From positions 1 through 28,664 of IMG/VR virus record IMGVR_UViG_3300030104_001409: 28,664 nt of DNA; one strand, given 5' to 3'. This stretch comes from a virus. Below, piece after piece: positions 21,018-28,095 of this stretch; position 1 is the first letter of the stretch; every line of letters starts with the position of its first letter. The position numbers and the translations under genes were made by a program. The notes beneath the pieces are model-generated. The model was not told the origin of the DNA, did not search any database, and saw nothing but the letters and a program-made list of their open reading frames with translations.

Positions 21018-21160
21018 TTTTTAGATTCTTTCTTATCTTTTTTTTCCGATTCCGCTTTTTGTGCAGCTTCGTATCCCTGTATAAGAAAATTAATTTCTGA
21101 AATTCTCATATTAAGATTTTCACGTTCTGCTTTTAGCTGTTCCAATCGTTTTTCTGGCAT
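21014..21160 (-). CDS. Small coiled-coil protein, 48 aa
   Basis: ATG 21160 has an excellent GGGAGG site upstream. The protein is entirely helical (MPEKRLEQLKAERENLNMRI) with a lysine-rich end and no membrane segment. It lies between the tail fibre and lysis genes; the stop overlaps the next GTG. Possibly a fibre or lysis accessory. No family recognised. Confidence 0.75.
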   Translation of the reverse strand: MPEKRLEQLKAERENLNMRISEINFLIQGYEAAQKAESEKKDKKESKK

Positions 21161-21177
21161 AATGCCTCCCTTTTGTT

Positions 21178-22206
21178 TTATCCTTCTAATGCTTCCACTT
21201 TTACGGAAAGTTCTTGTATAGCCTTTAACATCATAAACATAATATCTTTATTATAAACTCTTTTTAAATCTTCAGAGCTATCAACCAAAGAACTATCAAC
21301 AGATTCAATCTCTTGAGCGATAACACCAATCAAGTTTCTGTTATCTGTTTGGTCATTATATTTAAAGTTTCTGACTTTTATTTGGTTTATTTTATCAAGG
21401 CAATTAGGAGCATCAACTATATCCTTTTTAACTGTTTCATCAGATAAATCCGCATCATTTGATTGAAAATTAGCAATGCCACCATTTGAGCGGATTGAAG
21501 CTCTTGTAGCACTATTATCTGCACATTTAATAAAAGTTCTTGTGGCATCATTTGGTGCTGCCGCACTAAATAGAATTTCTGCACCAAAACAATTGTTTGC
21601 TGTGCTTGATGTATGGTCAATAAAAAGTTTTTTTCCAAGTGTACTGCCACTAATCTCTAATTCAGACTCTGGATCATTTACACCAATTCCTAGTTTTCCA
21701 TTTGCATCAATAGTTAGTCTTTCATTACCAGCCGTATCAAATGCGAGAACATCAGAACCTTCCCATCTTATTCCTGTATTGCCATCAGCCGCACCAAAAA
21801 CACCTTGACCAGAAGCAGCAATTAATACTTTAGATTGTGTTGTAATATCACCTTGAAAATTTGAATCTCCATTAGCATCAATATCACCGCCAATTGTAAG
21901 ATTGCCCGACAAATCAGCCGCACCATTCATATCAATAGTCGTTGCGTTTATTTCTATTTCTGTATCTGAAACCAGATCAAGTACACCATCTGCTGATTGA
22001 TGTATATAAGTTCCTGTATCACCAAACTCTAATCGGTTGGTGCTTGACATCATTAAAGCATCTGATGCAATAGTGAAGCCAAAAGTTGTTCCGTTGTCGC
22101 CATCTTTTACGCTGACGTGCGTTGTTGTATTACCGCCACCATCTCTATCTACGTGCAATAACTGTTCGTACGATGAAGCGATACTTTGTGAGCCTAAAGC
22201 TGCCAT
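21178..22206 (-). CDS. Tail fibre with self-cleaving S74 chaperone domain
   Basis: The 342-residue protein is built of repeated strand-rich segments (TEIEINATTIDMNGAADLSG, GNLTIGGDIDANGDSNFQGD, WEGSDVLAFDTAGNERLTID) followed by the intramolecular chaperone of endosialidases (peptidase S74). The cleavage motif SDETVKKDI begins at S255, and a C-terminal coiled coil (MFMMLKAIQELSVKVEALEG) is typical. Autocleavage before S255 would release an 88-residue chaperone after trimer folding. A perfect AAGGAG precedes ATG 22206. Its location among head genes is unusual. Confidence 0.9.
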   Translation of the reverse strand: MAALGSQSIASSYEQLLHVDRDGGGNTTTHVSVKDGDNGTTFGFTIASDALMMSSTNRLEFGDTGTYIHQSADGVLDLVSDTEIEINATTIDMNGAADLSGNLTIGGDIDANGDSNFQGDITTQSKVLIAASGQGVFGAADGNTGIRWEGSDVLAFDTAGNERLTIDANGKLGIGVNDPESELEISGSTLGKKLFIDHTSSTANNCFGAEILFSAAAPNDATRTFIKCADNSATRASIRSNGGIANFQSNDADLSDETVKKDIVDAPNCLDKINQIKVRNFKYNDQTDNRNLIGVIAQEIESVDSSLVDSSEDLKRVYNKDIMFMMLKAIQELSVKVEALEG

Positions 22207-22218
22207 TTTAAAATCTCC

Positions 22219-22344
22219 TTAAATTATATTTTCCCACTTGCGTTCTTCTAAATTCCAAGTGTCATTAATCTTAATCCATAAATCTCTAGCCAAGCGTGCT
22301 ACTTGGTTTGGTAATGTCCGTACTGATAATCCTAGTTTTAACAT
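22219..22344 (-). CDS. Small hypothetical protein, 41 aa
   Basis: ATG 22344 overlaps the stop of the preceding gene (TAATG). The sequence (SVRTLPNQVARLARDLWIKI, then NDTWNLEERKWEN) is tryptophan and arginine rich. Ends shortly before the tail fibre ribosome-binding site. It may be a fibre- or capsid-associated peptide. Real coding is supported by the junctions. Confidence 0.65.
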   Translation of the reverse strand: MLKLGLSVRTLPNQVARLARDLWIKINDTWNLEERKWENII

Positions 22345-22685
22345 TAACCTACGTACGCTATACACGCACCCGATGCTAAAGTAAACCCTGTATATCTTCC
22401 ATAAATCGTCATTCCTTGCGGAAATGTTTCACCATCTATCGCTGCCCCACCATTGGCATCAATTAATGTTCCTGTTCCTGTATCGTCTGGAAATAATTGT
22501 TCTGTTTCTGCTACAAGTCCCCCGCTTCCAGAAGCAAATACTGTATCTTCCGTAAACTGAATTGCAACAAATACCCCAGAACCCGCACCACAAGTGACGG
22601 CTGTTGTGCCGTTTACAAATATTGCTCCGGCTTGTCCCATCGCTACATTTTGAGCCTCTACGACTGCATATTCTCTCATTGACAT
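22344..22685 (-). CDS. Small virion protein, possible capsid decoration, 113 aa
   Basis: A Gly/Ala/Thr-rich, strand-forming protein (MGQAGAIFVNGTTAVTCGAG, TIYGRYTGFTLASGACIAYV) with few charges, as in small capsid decoration or fibre-tip proteins. An AAAGGAG site sits upstream of ATG 22685, suggesting high expression. It lies shortly after the major capsid gene. Function assigned by composition and position only. Confidence 0.55.
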   Translation of the reverse strand: MSMREYAVVEAQNVAMGQAGAIFVNGTTAVTCGAGSGVFVAIQFTEDTVFASGSGGLVAETEQLFPDDTGTGTLIDANGGAAIDGETFPQGMTIYGRYTGFTLASGACIAYVG

Positions 22686-22743
22686 ATTGTTTCTCCTTTA
22701 ATACCTTGCCGAGCGGTCATTCTCATAGGCATTTTGGTTTAAA
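22686..22743 (-). other. Short gap with ribosome-binding site
   Basis: The interval holds AAAGGAG for the next gene and an ATG-led 18-codon frame (MPMRMTARQGIKGETICQ) that overlaps the following start in another frame. I do not call it a gene. No terminator is visible. Confidence 0.4.
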
Positions 22744-22896
22744 TTATTTTTTAGCCTTTTTGGCTTTTACTTCAGCTTTAATCTTCTCACCATTCTCATC
22801 ACATTCTTCAAATCTATCTTTAAGCGACTTCATATCGTGTACTTTTTCATCATACTTAAAAACTATGCCACTCGCTTTTTTAAAAAATTTACTCAT
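22744..22896 (-). CDS. Small lysine-rich protein, 50 aa
   Basis: ATG 22896 with GGAGAAG upstream, TAA at 22744-22746. The sequence (MSKFFKKASGIVFKYDEKVH, then charged helix ending AKKAKK) is strongly basic at the end. It sits between major capsid and the decoration-like gene, just after a stable hairpin. Function unknown. Confidence 0.7.
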   Translation of the reverse strand: MSKFFKKASGIVFKYDEKVHDMKSLKDRFEECDENGEKIKAEVKAKKAKK

Positions 22897-22911
22897 AATA
22901 CTTCTCCGTTT

Positions 22912-22942
22912 GTAACGGGCGGTAATTAAACCGCCCTGTTAC
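22912..22942. other. Stable hairpin after the major capsid gene
   Basis: Minus-strand GTAAC-A-GGGCGGT and ACCGCCC-GTTAC form a 12-bp stem with a one-base bulge and a six-base loop, 15 bases after the capsid stop. There is no U-tract after it, so it is probably not a classic terminator. A processing or mRNA-stabilising hairpin, or a partial terminator adjusting gene dosage, would fit. Confidence 0.7.
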
Positions 22943-22956
22943 GTTAATCAGTTAGG

Positions 22957-23862
22957 TTAAGAAACGTCACTTAGTACGTAAACACCATAAGCATCTTTAA
23001 TCTCAACTTGTCCCCAGAATCCTGTACAAACGTACTTAGTCATACGTTCTGATTCTTCTCTTTGTGTTCTTACACGGAATAAACCCTCTGCACCAACACC
23101 AAGACCGATTGCACCTTTACTAAATGCGAACCCTGCTGCATCGCCGCCGCTGCTCACATTTTCATCAATTTGATCTGACCAGTACACGTTAAATCCGGCA
23201 ATACTACCAACATATCCTGTTTGAAATGCTTCTTCGCCTTTTCCACCCATCATTCCAATTGGACGTGCAGTTGCAGTATCAGTTGTGCTTGAACCCGCAG
23301 TATCTAATGCTGTGTTATGTAGCAAAGATATGATTCCTTTTCCGCCCCAAACTTGCTTTGGAGATAGAACTAAAGAATAAGGCATAGGCGCTCCGGCTGC
23401 TTTAAGTTGTCTCATTGATCCGAAGATATGAGATAAAGCAAGAGAAGAACCCGCTCCACATTCAGTCTGTGAAAAGGTTTTACCAAGTTCTACAAGATCG
23501 TCGTCTAATTTAGCGGAAACAGCATTTCCTAAAGCTGGTCCGGCTTGTCCAACAACGTCATCGCCAGAACCCATTAATACTAGATCACTAACTTGTGACT
23601 CGATTACGTGTTCTGAGATAGTTGCTGTTCTTGCTGCTGTTGTAATCGCTACCGCAGTTGTTGCAGTTGCTTGTGTTGCAGCACTCACATCACCAGATGT
23701 AAGTTTTGTCCAATCAGAGAATTGTACGTGATTTGATCCTCTTGCAGCCTGTTTTACAGTTACAAGTGGATACATTACGTTCACGTGATTGAACGCTATG
23801 ACCGCATCACCAATGGTTCTTCCGAGTCCACCGGCAGCAGTCGAGGTATTAGTTAAAGCCAT
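22957..23862 (-). CDS. Major capsid protein
   Basis: The 301-residue protein follows the scaffold gene and has a strong AAAAGGAG site, as expected of an abundant protein. It is Ala/Gly/Thr-rich with a helical middle (NAVSAKLDDDLVELGKTF) and ordered strands (GLFRVRTQREESERMTKYVC), compatible with the HK97 fold, though the fold is inferred. The N-terminal arm (about 30-75) is polar and extended. No prohead protease is seen, so maturation may not involve cleavage or may use another protein. Confidence 0.85.
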   Translation of the reverse strand: MALTNTSTAAGGLGRTIGDAVIAFNHVNVMYPLVTVKQAARGSNHVQFSDWTKLTSGDVSAATQATATTAVAITTAARTATISEHVIESQVSDLVLMGSGDDVVGQAGPALGNAVSAKLDDDLVELGKTFSQTECGAGSSLALSHIFGSMRQLKAAGAPMPYSLVLSPKQVWGGKGIISLLHNTALDTAGSSTTDTATARPIGMMGGKGEEAFQTGYVGSIAGFNVYWSDQIDENVSSGGDAAGFAFSKGAIGLGVGAEGLFRVRTQREESERMTKYVCTGFWGQVEIKDAYGVYVLSDVS

Positions 23863-23895
23863 TTGCTTAAACTCCTTTTAATGTAATTAAAGATT

Positions 23896-24132
23896 TTAGT
23901 CATCATACGGCTTCTTCAATGTTCCCGGTCCAAAACCACTAAACACACCAATACTATCTGGCTTCTTGCCTTTTTGTACTCGCTCCCCACGTTCTTCGTG
24001 AATGTCAAGATAATCGTCATAATTGACCTTAGAACCTTTGTAAGTACATTCAATATCTTCTCCGCCATCAACCTTCTTGTGTTGAAGGTCATTGTTTGGA
24101 TCGAGTTTCTGTTTAAAAAAATCAGTCGCCAT
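23896..24132 (-). CDS. Small hypothetical protein, 78 aa
   Basis: ATG 24132 (MATDFFKQKLDPNNDLQHKK) overlaps the scaffold stop by 11 bases. The longer frame upstream is a shadow. The protein is polar, with KKVDGGEDIECTYKGSKV and a Pro/Gly-rich end (SIGVFSGFGPGTLKKPYDD). Its place between scaffold and capsid suggests a head-assembly accessory. Confidence 0.65.
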   Translation of the reverse strand: MATDFFKQKLDPNNDLQHKKVDGGEDIECTYKGSKVNYDDYLDIHEERGERVQKGKKPDSIGVFSGFGPGTLKKPYDD

Positions 24133-24676
24133 AACCAATTTTGATATCACCCGAAGATTGAGAATTGTTCGCCTTCTTGTATCCTTGTGGATCAAGTGTC
24201 GCCCATTCCTCAAACGAAGCATATCCGCCTGTTTCTGTTGGTTTAGAGTTATCAACCGAAGCCGGTGAAGGTGTCGTATTGACTTTTTCAACGTGAGCTT
24301 CCAATTTCTCAAGTGGTAACCCATCGTAAATTGCACGATCTTCTTCTGGTAACTTAGAAAGTAAAGACTCCCGTTTAGTTACTTGGTATTCGTCAAAAGC
24401 ATTAGCCTTAGTCTGTGCAACTTCTAGCTTGGAACTCATATCAGCCATAATCTTATCATACTCGCCTTTTGATTCCATTTCTTTTAGCTTACGTGACTCG
24501 GCTTGTTCCTTCGCTTCTTTGCGAATAGAATCTAGTTCAACCTTTAACGTGTTTTTTTCGTCCACCAATTCACTAAATCGTGCATAAGGAACTTGATTGA
24601 CGGGCTGCTTTTCTTCACTTGCAGTATCAGCGGTGTCCTGTTTTACGTCTTGGACTTCGACTTGTTGTTCTTCCAT
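24122..24676 (-). CDS. Scaffolding protein
   Basis: 184 residues, highly charged and helical (VDEKNTLKVELDSIRKEAKE, ESKGEYDKIMADMSSKLEV), with disordered acidic N- and C-terminal parts. It lies directly before the capsid gene, the usual place. Such proteins guide capsid assembly and are then removed. ATG 24676 has GAGG upstream. No protease signature is visible, so the protein probably leaves intact. Confidence 0.8.
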   Translation of the reverse strand: MEEQQVEVQDVKQDTADTASEEKQPVNQVPYARFSELVDEKNTLKVELDSIRKEAKEQAESRKLKEMESKGEYDKIMADMSSKLEVAQTKANAFDEYQVTKRESLLSKLPEEDRAIYDGLPLEKLEAHVEKVNTTPSPASVDNSKPTETGGYASFEEWATLDPQGYKKANNSQSSGDIKIGYGD

Positions 24677-24706
24677 TTTAACCTCTTGTTTGAGTTAGTT
24701 AATTCT

Positions 24707-25948
24707 TTATTTACCCGATGCTTCGTCAAATAATTTTAACAATTCTGGAAATATATTTGACCTTTCGCCCTTCATATAAGCACAAAAACTTTCAGCAATA
24801 AATTCTCCATACTTATCTTTTTTGCCGATTGCTGTTTGACTTCCTAAAATATCATTAGTTTCAGCACCATATCTTGAAATTTTATATTTCCATTCAGAAC
24901 TGTATCCGTTTTCTGCCGCTTTATTAATTCTTCTTCTCCACTCCACGACTTGTTCTTGTGGGAGGTGTCTCCCCGCTTGTATGCCGTGTCCCGATTCGTG
25001 ATAAACAACTTCTTTAATATTGTTTGCAACATTGCTTCGTGAATATTTTTTTAATTCATCTATTTCGTTTTCAATTCTTTTTAGTTCTAACGCTAAAGAC
25101 TTGTTAGGAGATACCCTTAATTTTTCTTTTAATTCTGAAATTGTTTTTTCACTATCTAAAATTCTTTTTTCATAGATGTCATCTAATTTTTTTGCTTTTG
25201 TTTTGTAAATAATATTGCTTTTTGCGTTCCTTGTATTAAGTTTTAATTCATTTCCAAAACGACTATATGCAGCACTCCAACTTTTATTTTTAGTTACAGT
25301 TTTAATTGACCAAAATTTTAACCCTGTTTTTTTATATATTTCTTCGACGGCTTCAGTTGCATCATTGACAGCATCCATTTCTAAACCATTAAAAGAAACT
25401 CTATTATCTCGCAAGTTTAATTTTTTTTGTATATAGTTTTCTGCTTGTTTTGTATTTGTATATAATGGTTTTTTTATTTTCTTATCTCTAATCAACGGCT
25501 TGTCAAGATTCTCGCCTTCATAATCCTCTGGTACTAATTGACATCTGCAATTTGTTTGGCATATACTAAAGCCAGAAGCCGGAAGTCCTATTGTTTCAAA
25601 GAACTCTAATGTGCCTGTCTCTCTATGTCTCCCCTCACAATCAACGCACACACTTTTATCGCCAACTGAAATCCATTGGAAGTTTTGAACACCAGAATCT
25701 TTGTATTTATTATTAACAGCATCTTTTGCGTTTAACTCTACACCATTCTTTACTGTGTTCTTTAGCTTGTTTTTAAACGAACCAAACAACTGTCCGCCAG
25801 AATTAAGGTCATTTAATAATGTTTGACGTATAGCTTGGTCTGCCATACCCTGTGCTTTCATTGTTGTAACTAATTCTTGTATAGACAATGTAGTCTGTGC
25901 AGCCGTTGCAGTTAATTGATTGGATATAGTCGCTTGAAGGTTAGGCAC
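24707..25948 (-). CDS. MuF-like head protein fused to zinc metallopeptidase domain
   Basis: 413 residues, GTG 25948. The N-terminal half ends with the MuF/SPP1 gp7-type module at about 91-142 (WISVGDKSVCVDCEGRHRE, later CQTNCRCQLVPED), a minor head protein ejected or carried with DNA. The C-terminal half (about 170-413) has helices and the zinc-binding motif VVYHESGHG with HESGH at 317-321, and a downstream glutamate in FIAESFCAYM (E386), matching a gluzincin-type metallopeptidase. MuF proteins of temperate phages are known to carry variable C-terminal effector domains; this is a protease version. The overlap with the upstream gene is eight bases. Confidence 0.8.
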   Translation of the reverse strand: MPNLQATISNQLTATAAQTTLSIQELVTTMKAQGMADQAIRQTLLNDLNSGGQLFGSFKNKLKNTVKNGVELNAKDAVNNKYKDSGVQNFQWISVGDKSVCVDCEGRHRETGTLEFFETIGLPASGFSICQTNCRCQLVPEDYEGENLDKPLIRDKKIKKPLYTNTKQAENYIQKKLNLRDNRVSFNGLEMDAVNDATEAVEEIYKKTGLKFWSIKTVTKNKSWSAAYSRFGNELKLNTRNAKSNIIYKTKAKKLDDIYEKRILDSEKTISELKEKLRVSPNKSLALELKRIENEIDELKKYSRSNVANNIKEVVYHESGHGIQAGRHLPQEQVVEWRRRINKAAENGYSSEWKYKISRYGAETNDILGSQTAIGKKDKYGEFIAESFCAYMKGERSNIFPELLKLFDEASGK

Positions 25949-26375
25949 GTTTTATTTGTCTTTCGATTTCTAATTCAACCATCTTTATAATATCTTTTTC
26001 TGCCTTCTTAGTAATACCAAACCATTCTCTTTTTGGAAGATTCCCCGCACCTTCTTGATGAAATCCACCAACATCCGACATCGTTACATTAGAGTTTGGA
26101 TATGTCTGTTTTTCTCCCGGATGTATATTTACTTCTTGCTTCGCCTTAGTAGCCTTATCAACCACGAGGTTACGCATCTTGCCTGTTCTAACTAATGTCT
26201 TGCCTGTGGCTTTCTTTGAAGGTGTTAAAGCACCCTTGACACCTAAACCTTGCTCTAATCTTTGAAAATGGTCTTTGCGTACAATCTGCCCCGCAGTATT
26301 TAATTCTTTAGTCAAGTCTAGGTTGATTCTATTTAAATCAAAGTTTTTTGTTACTGTTATTGCTGTTTTAGCCAC
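25941..26375 (-). CDS. Virion morphogenesis / neck-type protein (Mu gpG-like)
   Basis: A 144-residue basic protein with GKTLVRTGKMRNLVV, then YPNSNVTMSDVGGFHQEGAG, and REWFGITKKAEKDIIKMV near the end. This order (R-T-G-x-M/L, HQxG, R-x-W/F-x-G-I) is that of phage virion morphogenesis proteins that complete the neck or tail (PF05069-type). It lies between portal and MuF genes rather than with the tail terminator. Confidence 0.75.
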   Translation of the reverse strand: MAKTAITVTKNFDLNRINLDLTKELNTAGQIVRKDHFQRLEQGLGVKGALTPSKKATGKTLVRTGKMRNLVVDKATKAKQEVNIHPGEKQTYPNSNVTMSDVGGFHQEGAGNLPKREWFGITKKAEKDIIKMVELEIERQIKRA

Positions 26376-26601
26376 TATTCTTTAATATCTCTGTTGCAAA
26401 CTTATCGCCTTGCTTCGCACCCTTCTCTATCTCGTCCACGTGTTCATTTAAGAACGATAGACTAAGACCTAACAAATATCCTTCGGTATCCTTGAGCATT
26501 TCATCTATGTCTATTGCCGGTAAGATGTTATCTGCGTTCTGAATTACTTCGTCTTGCAATTCATCTATCTTAGCAATATGATTAAGAACTAACTGTGCCA
26601 A
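26368..26601 (-). CDS. Hypothetical acidic protein, 77 aa
   Basis: Helical and acidic (LNHIAKIDELQDEVIQNADN, LSLSFLNEHVDEIEKGAK). It starts at TTG 26601, 20 bases inside the portal gene, and overlaps the next gene by eight bases. Co-translated with portal; possibly a head-assembly accessory. No family recognised. Confidence 0.7.
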   Translation of the reverse strand: MAQLVLNHIAKIDELQDEVIQNADNILPAIDIDEMLKDTEGYLLGLSLSFLNEHVDEIEKGAKQGDKFATEILKNSG

Positions 26602-27931
26602 GTCTCTTTAATCCTTCAAATATTGGTTGCTCTGGTTGCTCTGGTGTCTGTGCCTCCGCTTCAAGCTTCTTATTCTCATCCACTCTATCCATAAGCTTCT
26701 TTAAATCCTCGTCTGTTATGTCTGGATTAAAATACTTGATAAGGTCTGTTCTATCCATTAAGCCTTTAGCCATCATAAATTCTAATCGTTCAAACTCTTG
26801 CTTCTGATCTGTTGGAAATTCTATTTCTGCGAAATCCACCGAATAATTCTCGCCCATATCTTTGCCTGTATGTACACGCAATACTTCTCTATCCACTTCA
26901 TATCGTTCGTGTTCCCAATCTCTCCATTTAGGTATGTCTGATATTCTTGACTCAAGGTTCTCCATTTCCATTAAACGTAATGCAGCACCGCTTGGTGCAT
27001 TGCCCGACTCGTCCCACTTAATACGTAAGTGATTATTAATAGCAGTCTGATTAGCAAAAGACTTAGCCACATCAATCATTTGTGCAAGATTAGCCGGACT
27101 TGATACAAAAGAAAATGAACTATCTTGTGGCATTAGAAGGACACGATCAATGCCAAGCTTCATACGTGTAGCTTCCTCTATCCCTGTTGCCACAGGCTGA
27201 CCAAACGCAAATCGTGTTGCTAATGCTATCTCTGTATTAGCGATGCCTATTTGAATGGCTGCTCTTACTACGTCTGATGCACTCTGCTTGTAATCCATAA
27301 AGGTCACAGGCATAATTGAGTACGGATTGATGTTATCTTCATTGACTTGTATTGTCCTACCCGCTTGGTCAAACTTTAAATGAATACCGGGTACTCCATC
27401 CCTTGCTTCTGACCAGAATACAAATACACGATTGTTCTTTGCATCCCTACCTACCTCATACGATACACCAAAGGGACGTGAATCACCTTCAACGTAATAT
27501 CTTTTGTAATGTGGAATAATATCATAATCTAACTTGTCACCAACGTACTTAGTACGAAAAGCCATAGAGCCTGTGAGCCACGCTGTCTCGTTATACTCAC
27601 GTGCTACTGTATCTAAATGATGTGCCAATGCCATATACTCATCTGCTGACTCTCCGTTTATCATACGTTTAGGTGGATTCTTATAGATCATATTCCTTGC
27701 ACGTGCAAAACGTGGCACAATCTTCTGTGGAAAAGCCGGTATCTGCTCTAATGTAGAGGGGGAGAACCATTGTTCTATATGTTGATCCACGTGCCTGTGA
27801 TAATAAAAGTCTAAAGCTGTATCACGTTCTGCGTTCTCTTGGTCCTCTAAATTCTTTTGTGCTGTGCGTATAGATTCAAGAACTATCTGCTGCGATAGAT
27901 CGGGCAACACTACATCATTAACTGTCATCAT
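26582..27931 (-). CDS. Portal protein
   Basis: 449 residues, downstream of terminase and upstream of the MuF-type gene, the standard portal position. It has a helical N-terminus (SQQIVLESIRTAQKNLEDQE), central beta-rich wing (YYVEGDSRPFGVSYEVGRDA), and long helices (VVRAAIQIGIANTEIALATR, PSGAALRLMEMENLESRISD) of the crown/stem. The C-terminus is Glu/Pro-rich. ATG 27931 overlaps the upstream stop (ATGA); a second ATG lies immediately after. The dodecameric ring is the DNA gate and terminase docking site. Confidence 0.9.
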   Translation of the reverse strand: MMTVNDVVLPDLSQQIVLESIRTAQKNLEDQENAERDTALDFYYHRHVDQHIEQWFSPSTLEQIPAFPQKIVPRFARARNMIYKNPPKRMINGESADEYMALAHHLDTVAREYNETAWLTGSMAFRTKYVGDKLDYDIIPHYKRYYVEGDSRPFGVSYEVGRDAKNNRVFVFWSEARDGVPGIHLKFDQAGRTIQVNEDNINPYSIMPVTFMDYKQSASDVVRAAIQIGIANTEIALATRFAFGQPVATGIEEATRMKLGIDRVLLMPQDSSFSFVSSPANLAQMIDVAKSFANQTAINNHLRIKWDESGNAPSGAALRLMEMENLESRISDIPKWRDWEHERYEVDREVLRVHTGKDMGENYSVDFAEIEFPTDQKQEFERLEFMMAKGLMDRTDLIKYFNPDITDEDLKKLMDRVDENKKLEAEAQTPEQPEQPIFEGLKRLGTVSS

Positions 27932-28095
27932 TCATACATCCAATTCTTGTCCATATTGAAACTCATAATTTGAGCGTTATTAATTAAGTCTTGTGCTTCC
28001 CTTTTAATCTTTTTATCCATTTTTATTCCATATATCCACAATGCTATAAATACACAGTTAATCGCTATTGACATCCCTAAGATAAATGCTACCAT
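27928..28095 (-). CDS. Small single-TM protein between terL and portal (complete)
   Basis: ATG 28095 overlaps the end of the terminase copy and TGA at 27928-27930 overlaps the portal ATG. The 55-residue product has an N-terminal membrane helix (VAFILGMSIAINCVFIALWI) and a charged tail with KKIKREAQDLINNAQIM. Both junctions are coupled, supporting coding. A membrane protein between terminase and portal is unusual and its function is unknown. The cut version at 1-146 differs by one synonymous base. Confidence 0.75.
   Translation of the reverse strand: MVAFILGMSIAINCVFIALWIYGIKMDKKIKREAQDLINNAQIMSFNMDKNWMYE

Noticed and set aside
24133-24336. N-terminal extension of the 78-aa gene beside the scaffold
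   Set aside because: It overlaps the scaffold gene in another frame and is rich in Arg, His and Leu as shadows often are; ATG 24132 is the better start.
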